Shown in pieces: positions 53,551-61,001 of a stretch of DNA of 64,000 bases. The stretch is from Janthinobacterium sp. 64 (GTDB lineage Bacteria; Pseudomonadota; Gammaproteobacteria; Burkholderiales; Burkholderiaceae_D). The DNA lies in assembly GCF_002813325.1 (NCBI RefSeq), contig NZ_PHUG01000001.1:2790001-2854000 (forward strand). The letters are read 5' to 3'. The notes beneath the pieces are model-generated. The model saw nothing but the letters and a program-made list of their open reading frames with translations. It was not told the origin of the DNA and did not search any database. How positions within the stretch are numbered: position 1 is the stretch's first letter; every line of letters starts with the position of its first letter. A program made the translations under genes and the position numbers.

Positions 53551-54315
53551 ATGGCGAGCAAGTTGTTCACGAAGTTCGGCCTGCCCCTCGTGGGGCTGGC
53601 CTGTGCCTTGCTGTTGTGGTCCATGGGCGTGACGGCGCTGGAGAAATCCACGCCGATTGCCACCGCCTTTGCGCCGCTGCCCACGGCGCTGGCGTTCCAG
53701 GAGATGGTGGGCGGTGCGGATATCTGGCTGCACGTGGTACTGAGCCTGCAACGGGTGGCGGTCGGCCTGGGACTGGCGATCATCATCGGTGTGCCGCTGG
53801 GCGTGCTGGTGGCCATGTCGAAAAGCTTTTCCGGCGCGGCCATGCCGCTGTTCCAGCTGCTGCGCATGATTTCGCCGCTGTCGTGGATGCCGATCGCCGT
53901 GATGGTGCTCGGCGTCGGTGACGCGCCCGTGTATTTTCTACTGGCGTTTGCGGCCGTCTGGCCGATTTTGCTCAATACGGCGGCCGGCGTGGCCCGGCTC
54001 GATCCGAACTGGCTGCTGCTGGCGCGCAGCCTGTCGGCCACGCGCAGCGAAATCGTCTTCAAGGTGATTTTGCCGGGCATCACGGCCGATATTCTGACGG
54101 GCGTGCGCCTCGCCATCGGCATCATCTGGATCGTGCTGGTGCCGGCGGAAATGCTGGGCGTGTCGGCCGGCCTCGGCTACTTCATCCTCGACACGCGCGA
54201 CCGCCTCGCGTACTCGGAACTGATGGCCGCCATCGTGCTGATCGGGATTTTAGGGTTTATGCTCGACTACCTTGCCCGCGCCGCGCATGCGCGCTGGCTG
54301 CACGTCAAGAACTAA
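53551..54315 (+). CDS. ABC transporter permease, NitT/TauT type
   Basis: 254 residues with six hydrophobic spans. The EAA-type loop is NTAAGVARLDPNWLLLARSLSATRSEIVFKVILPG in parts, which contacts the ATPase, and LRMISPLSWMPIAVMVLG is typical of SsuC/TauC/NrtB permeases. It begins 2 bases after the binding-protein stop and ends the cluster; the last 11 bases overlap the convergent acyltransferase gene. Confidence 0.92.
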   Translation: MASKLFTKFGLPLVGLACALLLWSMGVTALEKSTPIATAFAPLPTALAFQEMVGGADIWLHVVLSLQRVAVGLGLAIIIGVPLGVLVAMSKSFSGAAMPLFQLLRMISPLSWMPIAVMVLGVGDAPVYFLLAFAAVWPILLNTAAGVARLDPNWLLLARSLSATRSEIVFKVILPGITADILTGVRLAIGIIWIVLVPAEMLGVSAGLGYFILDTRDRLAYSELMAAIVLIGILGFMLDYLARAAHARWLHVKN

Positions 54316-55054
54316 GCTGTTCCAGCGGCAGCGTAGCGGCTACGGCCGCCTGCGTTGCCGCTGCCAGCTCGCGCCGGTGCGCGTCCAACGTCGCCACCGG
54401 CTCTAAACAGGTCAGCCGCGCCGTAATCGGCGGACCGCTCAGAATCGCCACCATGCTTTGCGCAAAACTCATGTCGCCGATGAAGTCGACGGCGTGGTGC
54501 AAGGCCCCCTTGTCATCCACATACACGAGCGCGAACGGCTGCACCGGCACTTGCGCGTCGATGGCCGCCTCGAACAGATTGGCGTGAAACGGCAGGATCT
54601 GCCCCTGCGCGGCGGTCGTGCCTTCGGGGAAAAACGCGATGCGCTCGCCCGCCGTCAATTTATCCACCAGCCCCTGGAAAATCAGGCGCAGATCGCGCTT
54701 GCTGCCGCGTGAGATGAAGATGGTGCCGGCGCGCCCCGCCAGCCAGCCCAGGATCGGCCAGGCACGGATTTCCGCCTTGGCGACGAAACGGCAGGGGTGA
54801 ACGGCATTGATGACGAAGATGTCGAGCCACGAGACGTGGTTCGCCACCACCATCGCATGCTCGAGGGCCGCCACGCTGTCGGCCGGCTGCGCCACGTGCA
54901 CGCCGCAGATGTCGAGCAGTTGCGTCGACCAGCGGCGGATGCGCCGGTTGCGCCCCTCCAGGTCCAGCCAGGGAAAGAGCACGGCGCTCTTGGCCATGCC
55001 GCAGCCCAGGTGAATGGCGATGCGCGCGAGGCGGTAGGTAAGCAGAAGTTTCAA
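54305..55054 (-). CDS. Lysophospholipid acyltransferase-family (PlsC-like) protein
   Basis: 249 residues if the TTG at 55054 (LKLLLTYRLARIAIHLG) is used; the frame is open to a TTG at 55087 next to the palindrome at 55093, and neither has a good ribosome site, so the start is unsure. The domain has the H-x4-D motif NHVSWLD, AKAEIRAWPILGWL and FPEGTTAAQGQ. A second acyltransferase besides plsC at 40040, probably for another lipid. It is convergent with the ABC permease. Confidence 0.85.
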   Translation of the reverse strand: MKLLLTYRLARIAIHLGCGMAKSAVLFPWLDLEGRNRRIRRWSTQLLDICGVHVAQPADSVAALEHAMVVANHVSWLDIFVINAVHPCRFVAKAEIRAWPILGWLAGRAGTIFISRGSKRDLRLIFQGLVDKLTAGERIAFFPEGTTAAQGQILPFHANLFEAAIDAQVPVQPFALVYVDDKGALHHAVDFIGDMSFAQSMVAILSGPPITARLTCLEPVATLDAHRRELAAATQAAVAATLPLEQLSS

Positions 55055-55092
55055 ATGACACCAGATAAAGAAGCAAACCCACAGCAAATTCT

Positions 55093-55119
55093 GGGGTCAG
55101 ACCCGGCGGGTCTGACCCC
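55093..55119. repeat. Palindromic repeat of the GGGGTCAGACCCG family, copy 3
   Basis: GGGGTCAGACCCG, central G, then the exact complement; identical to the copy at 8321 except for the middle base. It lies between the acyltransferase start and the pyrC' stop. A smaller hairpin CTGGAG-TTTCA-CTCCAG follows at about 55129-55145. Confidence 0.85.
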
Positions 55120-55154
55120 GGCAGTATGCTGGAGTTTCACTCCAGTACAAAAAA

Positions 55155-56456
55155 TTAACGCTGAAACGCCACCCGTCCGGCAACGATGGTCGCCTTGACG
55201 ATGCCGCTCAGCTCATAGCCGAGGAAAGGCGTGTGCTTGCCCTGGCTGGCCAGCGACGCCGACGACACGGTCCAGCGCGCGGCGGGATCGAAGACGCAGA
55301 TGTCGGCCGCTTCGCCCACGGCCAGGCTGCCGGCCGGGATGCCGGCGACCCTGGCCGCATCCGACGTGACCTTGGCCACGGCGCGCGCCAGCGGACGCGC
55401 GCCCGCTTGCGGCTGCTCCAGTGCGTAGTCGTCGGCCCATTTCAGGGCCAGCGACAGCAGCAGTTCCAGGCCCGTGGCGCCCGGCGACGCTTCGCCGAAC
55501 GGCAGCAGTTTTTCATCGTCGTCGACGGGCGTGTGGTCCGAGCACATGGCGTCCACCGTGCCATCGAACAGGCCGGCGCGGATCGCATCGCGGTCGCGCT
55601 GGCTGCGGAACGGCGGCGTGACGCGCGCGTTCGAATCGAAAAAGCCGATGTCGGCGTCCGTCAGGTGCACATGGTGCACGCCCACGTCGCAGCTGACGGG
55701 CAAGCCTTCTGCCTTGGCGGCGCGGATCAGTTCCAGGCCGGCCGCCGACGAGATGCGGCACAGGTGCACGCGCGCGCGGCTGGCGCGCATCAATTCAAAG
55801 ATCGTGTGCAGGGCGATGGTTTCGGACATCACGGGCACGCCGGACAAGCCCAGGCGCGAGGCCAGCGGACCGCTGTGGGCGATGCCGCCGCGGCCGATGT
55901 GCGGATCCTGCGGGCGCAGCCAGACGGTGTAGCCGAAGGTGTTCGCGTACTGCATGGCGCGCAGCAGCACGGTGGTGTCTTCAATCGGTTCCTCCGCCTG
56001 CGCGAAGCCGATGCAGCCCGCTTCCGTCAGTTCCGCCATTTCCGTCAGCGACTTGCCCTTCAAGCCCATGGTCAGCGCGCCCAGCGGGTGCACGTGGGCC
56101 TTGTTCTGCGTCTTGGCGCGGTATTTCAGCATCTCCACCAGGCCCGGCTCATCCAACACGGGGTCCGTGTCGGGCGGGCACACCAGGCTCGTGACGCCGC
56201 CTTGCAGCGCCGCCTGCAGTTCCGATTCCAGCGTCGCCTTGTATTCGTAGCCCGGTTCGCGCAGGCGCGCGGACAGGTCGACCAGGCCGGGGGCAACCAC
56301 CAGGCCGGCCGCGTCAAACGTCGTATCGGCGGCAAAGCCGGCCGGGGCGCTGCCCACGGCCAGCACTTTGCCATCGGCGATAAACAGGTCTTGCAAGCCA
56401 TCGATGCCGTTGGCAGGGTCGATCAGGTGGCCGTTCTTGATATGTAGTGTCGTCAT
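55155..56456 (-). CDS. Dihydroorotase homologue, probably non-catalytic (PyrC'/PyrX)
   Basis: 433 residues of the dihydroorotase fold. In active enzymes the first metal motif is DLHxHLREPG; here it reads VDLSARLREPG, so both His are lost, and the later His of the HICHVS strand is Arg (VHLCRISS). SDHTPVDDDEK is retained. Pseudomonas PyrC' lacks the same ligands and instead stabilises aspartate transcarbamoylase. It follows pyrB by 24 bases, consistent with a structural partner. An active dihydroorotase would be elsewhere in the genome. Confidence 0.88.
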   Translation of the reverse strand: MTTLHIKNGHLIDPANGIDGLQDLFIADGKVLAVGSAPAGFAADTTFDAAGLVVAPGLVDLSARLREPGYEYKATLESELQAALQGGVTSLVCPPDTDPVLDEPGLVEMLKYRAKTQNKAHVHPLGALTMGLKGKSLTEMAELTEAGCIGFAQAEEPIEDTTVLLRAMQYANTFGYTVWLRPQDPHIGRGGIAHSGPLASRLGLSGVPVMSETIALHTIFELMRASRARVHLCRISSAAGLELIRAAKAEGLPVSCDVGVHHVHLTDADIGFFDSNARVTPPFRSQRDRDAIRAGLFDGTVDAMCSDHTPVDDDEKLLPFGEASPGATGLELLLSLALKWADDYALEQPQAGARPLARAVAKVTSDAARVAGIPAGSLAVGEAADICVFDPAARWTVSSASLASQGKHTPFLGYELSGIVKATIVAGRVAFQR

Positions 56457-56480
56457 GCTCGCTTACTCGTCCTTGGGCTA

Positions 56481-57446
56481 TCAGCCCTGATTACCAGCCA
56501 AAATACTCATCACCGCCATGCGCACGGCGATACCGAAGGTCACCTGCGGCAGGATCACCGCCTGCGGACCGTCGGCCACGGCCGAATCGATTTCCACGCC
56601 GCGGTTCATCGGGCCCGGATGCATGACGATGGCGTCCGGTTTCGCCAGCGCCAGGCGCTCGGGCGTCAGGCCATAGCTCTTGAAATATTCCTGCGCCGAT
56701 GGCAGCAGCGCGCCGCTCATGCGTTCATTCTGCAGGCGCAGCATGATGATTACGTCCACGCCTTTCAAGCCTTCATCCATGTTGGTGAAGGTGCGCACGC
56801 CCATCTGTTCCAGGCCGCCCGGCAGCAAAGTGTGCGGGCCGATGGCGCGCACTTCCGGCACGCCCAGGGTGGTCAGCGCGTGGATGTCGGAACGGGCCAC
56901 GCGGCTGTGCAGGATGTCGCCCACGATGGCCACCGTCAGGTTGGTGAAATCCTTCTTGTAGTGGCGGATCGTGTACATGTCGAGCAAGCCCTGGGTCGGG
57001 TGCGCGTGGCGTCCGTCGCCCGCGTTGACGACGTGGACGTGCGGCTGCTTCGTGTCGATCAGGTGCTTGGCGATCAGGTAGGGCGCGCCCGACTGCGCGT
57101 GGCGCACGACGAACATATCGGCATGCATGGCCGACAGGTTGTCGATGGTGTCGAGCAGGGACTCGCCCTTGCTGGCCGACGAGGCCTGGATATTGAGGTT
57201 GATGACGTCGGCCGACAATCTTTTTGATGCGATCTCGAAGGTGGTGCGGGTGCGCGTGGAGTTTTCAAAGAACAGATTGAAAACGCTCTTGCCGCGCATC
57301 AGCGGCACCTTTTTCACGTCGCGGTCGGAAATGCCGACGAACGAGGAAGCCGTGTCGAGGATGTGGTTGACGATAGACTTCGGCAGGCCTTCAATCGTCA
57401 GCAGATGTTGCAGTTCGCCGTGTTTATTCAGTTGCGGATTAAGCAT
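56481..57446 (-). CDS. pyrB: Aspartate carbamoyltransferase catalytic subunit
   Basis: 321 residues. [11 protein letters not shown] is the carbamoyl-phosphate loop, and [14 protein letters not shown] is the aspartate-binding region; both are complete. It makes carbamoyl aspartate, the first committed pyrimidine step. The start overlaps pyrR by 8 bases; the probable partner PyrC' follows. No separate pyrI regulatory chain is seen, as expected for the dodecameric type with PyrC'. Confidence 0.95.
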   Translation of the reverse strand: MLNPQLNKHGELQHLLTIEGLPKSIVNHILDTASSFVGISDRDVKKVPLMRGKSVFNLFFENSTRTRTTFEIASKRLSADVINLNIQASSASKGESLLDTIDNLSAMHADMFVVRHAQSGAPYLIAKHLIDTKQPHVHVVNAGDGRHAHPTQGLLDMYTIRHYKKDFTNLTVAIVGDILHSRVARSDIHALTTLGVPEVRAIGPHTLLPGGLEQMGVRTFTNMDEGLKGVDVIIMLRLQNERMSGALLPSAQEYFKSYGLTPERLALAKPDAIVMHPGPMNRGVEIDSAVADGPQAVILPQVTFGIAVRMAVMSILAGNQG

Positions 57447-57963
57447 GGTGGGTATCTAGGGTGAGCGTGAATTTTCCATCGTCGGCTTGCTTCAGGACCA
57501 GGGCCTGGCCCGCCGGCACGGCAGTGAAGGCGGCCACGAAATCGGCGGCCACCGGCAGCTGGCGCTCGCCGCGGTCGACCAGGGCGGCCAGCATGATCTT
57601 GGCCGGACGGCCATAGTCGAACAATTCATTGATGGCCGCGCGCGTGGTGCGGCCCGTGTACAGCACGTCGTCGACCAGCAGGATGGTGGCGCCGGCCACG
57701 TCAAAGCTGATTTGCGTCGGCTTGACGTCGGCATGCAGGCCTTTCTGGGCAAAGTCGTCACGGTAGAACGACACGTCGAGCACGCCCAGGCGGTCCGGCA
57801 GGTTCAGGTCGCGCGCCAGGCGTTCGGCCAGCCAGGCGCCGCCCGAATGGATGCCGACGATGGCCACGTTGGGGATGCCCGCCAGGCCGCTCTGCACCTG
57901 CTGCAGCAAGACCGCGTACAGGGCCTCGGCGTCGAGTTGGGAAGGATTCGTAGGATGCGGCAT
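57439..57963 (-). CDS. pyrR: PyrR-type pyrimidine regulator/uracil phosphoribosyltransferase
   Basis: 174 residues from the ATG at 57963; an in-frame ATG at 57978 is possible. The PRPP loop is [18 protein letters not shown], and VSFYRDDF and the RGERQLP tail are PyrR features. In Gram-positive bacteria PyrR binds leader RNA, but no leader attenuator is visible here between ruvX and pyrR, so in this organism it may act as a phosphoribosyltransferase. It begins the pyr run. Confidence 0.9.
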   Translation of the reverse strand: MPHPTNPSQLDAEALYAVLLQQVQSGLAGIPNVAIVGIHSGGAWLAERLARDLNLPDRLGVLDVSFYRDDFAQKGLHADVKPTQISFDVAGATILLVDDVLYTGRTTRAAINELFDYGRPAKIMLAALVDRGERQLPVAADFVAAFTAVPAGQALVLKQADDGKFTLTLDTHHA

Positions 57964-58002
57964 AGAGTTCTTAATCATTCAGGGAGGGAGTCTAAGGTCA
58001 GA

Positions 58003-58401
58003 TTAATAATTCGCGTCGAAATACTGTTGCAGGATGATGGCGGCGGCGCGGTCATCGATGACTTCGCCGCGCTTGGCGGCGATGACGGCCGAGGAATAAC
58101 GTTCGTCGACCAGTTCCACCGGCAGGTTGAAGCGGCCATGCACCTGGTTGGCGAAACGGCGGCAACGCGCGCTCATCTCGTGTTCGGTGCCATCCGGGTG
58201 GCTGGGCAAGCCCACCACGATGCGGCTCGCGCCCCACTCCTTGATCAGGCTATCAATGGCGGCAAACTTCGGCTCATTTGCCGTGGCCGTGATCACGCTG
58301 AGCGGCTTGGCCTGGCAAATCATGCTATTGCCGATGGCCACGCCGATGCGTTTCAAGCCGAAATCGAAGGCAAGGATGGTGTCGATGGCGTCACCGCTCA
58401 T
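58003..58401 (-). CDS. ruvX: Holliday junction resolvase-like protein YqgF
   Basis: 132 residues. ILAFDFGLKRIGVAIGN is the RNase H-like nucleotide/metal motif with Asp, and VGLPSHPDGTEHEMSARCRRFA and VDERYSSAVI carry the other conserved acidic residues. It has been shown to process 16S pre-rRNA ends. It overlaps yqgE by 4 bases (58398-58401), as in many gammaproteobacteria and betaproteobacteria. Confidence 0.93.
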   Translation of the reverse strand: MSGDAIDTILAFDFGLKRIGVAIGNSMICQAKPLSVITATANEPKFAAIDSLIKEWGASRIVVGLPSHPDGTEHEMSARCRRFANQVHGRFNLPVELVDERYSSAVIAAKRGEVIDDRAAAIILQQYFDANY

Positions 58402-59045
58402 GCGTGTCCGGCTTCCGATGCCAGCATGAGAGGGTCGATACCGAGCAATTTGATGGCCGCCACGTAGCGCTGCTCGATGGGGAAGTCGAACAGGATGTCG
58501 GCCGAGGCGCCTACCGTCAGCCAGCCGTTGCGGCCGATCTCGTCTTCCAGCTGGCCCGGGCTCCAGCCCGAATAGCCGATCGACACCAGCATGCGCTCGG
58601 GACCATCGCCCTTGGCGACGGCTTCGAGCACGTCGATCGAGGTGGTAAACGCGATTTCATCGGTCACCGTCAGCGACGAGGAATAGTGCGCGCCCGGCGT
58701 ATGCAGCACGAAGCCGCGGTCGTCCTGCACGGGGCCGCCGAACATGATCGGTTCATTGATGATGGGCGTGTCGCTGCCGGCCGCCAGTTTCAGGTCGATG
58801 CGGTCGAACAGCACTTCCATGGTCATGTCGGTGGGTTTGTTGATGACGACGCCCAGCACGCCGTTTTCATTGTGCTCGCAGACGTACACGACCGTGCCGC
58901 CGAAGACCGGATCTTGCATGGCCGGCATCGCGATCAGGAAATGGTTGGCCAGATTCAAGGTGGAGGAACCGGTCGCGGCCGGTTCTCCCACACCCTGCAT
59001 CAAACGATGTCCTGGTAGAGTCTGGTCAATTTTACTCTTTTTCAT
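58398..59045 (-). CDS. yqgE: UPF0301/AlgH-family protein YqgE
   Basis: 215 residues. LNLANHFLIAMPAMQDPVFGGTVVYVCEHN in parts and GVVINKPTDMTMEVLFD are the UPF0301 signature; GYSGWSPGQLEDEIGRNGW is the second conserved block. Family members lack catalysis; AlgH is linked to alginate regulation in Pseudomonas. yqgE-ruvX-pyrR/pyrB order is conserved. The N-terminal 20 residues before LNLANHF are longer than usual. Confidence 0.9.
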   Translation of the reverse strand: MKKSKIDQTLPGHRLMQGVGEPAATGSSTLNLANHFLIAMPAMQDPVFGGTVVYVCEHNENGVLGVVINKPTDMTMEVLFDRIDLKLAAGSDTPIINEPIMFGGPVQDDRGFVLHTPGAHYSSSLTVTDEIAFTTSIDVLEAVAKGDGPERMLVSIGYSGWSPGQLEDEIGRNGWLTVGASADILFDFPIEQRYVAAIKLLGIDPLMLASEAGHA

Positions 59046-59386
59046 ACGCGATGCTCTCTCTGTGGGCTTGCTGGCAAGTCTCGCTTACCCCGCTATCGTA
59101 CGCCTGGCGCAAGCTGCCGCGAATGCTGGGCGGCGCGCACCGTGGTGCCAGGCGTTATTCTTGTTATGTTATAAATTAATGATCAATTTGCCATGCTTGC
59201 AGGCGCATTTCAATGCCAATTGTAAAATTGATTGCACAATCGCTGTCGCACATAAACCACCACGAACATACCCGCTAGTTTACACTGAATTGCCGTCGCA
59301 GCGACGCCAAAGGCACGACGCGCGCGGCCATAAAGCTCCGTTGGCGGCAAAAAATCGCCTATCTTTGACCCTGAACACGCAAAATA
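59046..59386. other. Intergenic region between yqgE and the photolyase gene
   Basis: 341 bases, divergent promoters for both genes. An inverted repeat ATCAATTT (59182-59189) and AAATTGAT (59225-59232) lies in the A/T-rich centre; no gene is seen. Confidence 0.5.
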
Positions 59387-60850
59387 ATGACAATCAAGAC
59401 TTCCCTGGTGTGGTTCCGGCGCGATCTGCGCGCATTTGACCATGCTGCATTGCATCACGCCCTGCGCCAGAGCCAGGCCGTGCATTGTGTCTTCGTCTAC
59501 GACACGGCCATCCTGGCAGCGCTGCCGCGCCGCGACCGGCGGGTCGATTTCATCCATGCCAGCGTGGCCGAACTGGCCGGCGAGCTGCGCCAGCTCGGTG
59601 GCGACCTGATCGTGCTGCACGGGGACGCGGCCGAAGCCATCCCGCGCCTGGCCGCCGAGCTGAACGCCGACGCCGTGTTTGCCAACCACGACTACGAACC
59701 GCAAGCGATCGCCCGCGACGCCACCGTGGCCGCCGCGCTCACGCGCGACGCGCGCCTGTGGTTCAGCTTCAAGGACCAGGTCATCTTTGAAAAGGACGAA
59801 GTGCTGACGCTTTCGGCCAGGCCGTACACCGTCTACACGCCGTACAAGAATGCCTGGCTGAAGAAAATGCGCGCCGAACCCGGCTGCCTGGCGCCGCTCG
59901 ACATCGAACCGCACGCGGCCAGCCTGGCGCCGCCGCGCGCCAGCACGCCGGCCGCCTTGCCCACTTTGGGCGAGCTCGGTTTCGAGGCCAGCAACCTGGC
60001 CGAACTGGCCATTCCCACCGGCATGTCGGGCGCCAGCACGCTGTTCGAGGATTTCCTGCCGCGCGTGGCCCGCTATGACGTGGCGCGCGATTTTCCTGCC
60101 ATGAAGGGGCCGTCATATCTGTCCATGCATCTGCGCTTCGGCACCGTGTCGCTGCGCTACCTGGTGCGCACCATCGTCGACCTGATGGACCGGGGCGGTG
60201 GCGGCGACGGCGCACCCGTGTGGCTGGCCGAACTGATCTGGCGCGATTTCTACGCCATGATTTTGTACCAGAATCCGCATGTGGAAGGCGGCGCCTTCAA
60301 GCCGGCCTACGACGCCATCGCCTGGGAAACAGGAGCCGAGGCCGATGCCGCCTTTGCCGCCTGGTGCGAGGGACGCACCGGCTATCCGCTGGTGGACGCG
60401 GCCATGGCACAGCTGAACCAGACGGGCTATATGCACAACCGCCTGCGCATGGTCACGGCCTGCTTTTTGATCAAGGATCTGGGCATCGACTGGCGCCGCG
60501 GCGAAGCGTATTTCGCGCTGCACCTGAATGACTTCGACCTGGCATCGAACAACGGCGGCTGGCAATGGGCTTCGTCCTCCGGCTGCGACGCGCAACCCTA
60601 CTTCCGCATCTTCAACCCCATCACGCAATCGGAAAAATTCGATGCCGGCGGACGCTTCATCCGCCGCTACCTGCCACAGCTGAAGGCGCTGGGCGACAAG
60701 GAAATCCACGCGCCCTGGCTGGTGCCGCGCATGCTGCTCGAACAAAAAAACATCACACTGGGACGCGATTATCCGGAACCGCTGGTGCAGCACGACGAGG
60801 CGCGCAAGGAGACCCTGGAGCGCTATGCCGTGGTGAAGGTGGTGGCGTAA
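59387..60850 (+). CDS. phrB: Deoxyribodipyrimidine photolyase
   Basis: 487 residues. It repairs cyclobutane pyrimidine dimers with blue light. LVWFRRDLRAFDHAALHHAL is the N-terminal antenna domain start; WLAELIWRDFYAMILYQNP and GYMHNRLRMVTACFLIKDLGIDWRRGEAYFALHLNDFDLASNNGGWQWASSSGCD (cited by parts: YMHNRLRM, DFDLASNNGGWQWA) are FAD-domain motifs. The ending AQPYFRIFNPITQSEKFD is typical of class I CPD photolyases. Start after a long A/T-rich spacer. Confidence 0.94.
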   Translation: MTIKTSLVWFRRDLRAFDHAALHHALRQSQAVHCVFVYDTAILAALPRRDRRVDFIHASVAELAGELRQLGGDLIVLHGDAAEAIPRLAAELNADAVFANHDYEPQAIARDATVAAALTRDARLWFSFKDQVIFEKDEVLTLSARPYTVYTPYKNAWLKKMRAEPGCLAPLDIEPHAASLAPPRASTPAALPTLGELGFEASNLAELAIPTGMSGASTLFEDFLPRVARYDVARDFPAMKGPSYLSMHLRFGTVSLRYLVRTIVDLMDRGGGGDGAPVWLAELIWRDFYAMILYQNPHVEGGAFKPAYDAIAWETGAEADAAFAAWCEGRTGYPLVDAAMAQLNQTGYMHNRLRMVTACFLIKDLGIDWRRGEAYFALHLNDFDLASNNGGWQWASSSGCDAQPYFRIFNPITQSEKFDAGGRFIRRYLPQLKALGDKEIHAPWLVPRMLLEQKNITLGRDYPEPLVQHDEARKETLERYAVVKVVA

Positions 60851-60878
60851 TCAGGTAATTGATTGGCATTACGGTGAT

Positions 60879-60908
60879 GTCGGGTTACGCGCTGCGCGCT
60901 AACCCGAC
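60879..60908. repeat. REP-like palindrome 1 after phrB
   Basis: GTCGGGTTA (60879-60887) and TAACCCGAC (60900-60908) with an inner G/C dyad (CGCGC/GCGCG). It is of the GTCGG(G/A)TTA family with the next copy at 60943. Confidence 0.75.
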
Positions 60909-60942
60909 CTGCCCGACATGCGCCGTCAGTCAACAGGCGTAG

Positions 60943-60978
60943 GTCGGATTAGCGGGGCAAGGCCCCGCGTAATCCGAC
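60943..60978. repeat. REP-like palindrome 2 after phrB
   Basis: GTCGGATTA (60943-60951) and TAATCCGAC (60970-60978), with inner GCGGGGC/GCCCCGC (60952-60958/60962-60968). It is like the first copy except for A/T in place of G/C in the outer arm. Between convergent phrB and the CheA-like gene, such repeats can act as terminators or REP units. Confidence 0.75.
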
Positions 60979-61001
60979 AACATTGTTGGCGTTGGCGCCG
61001 G

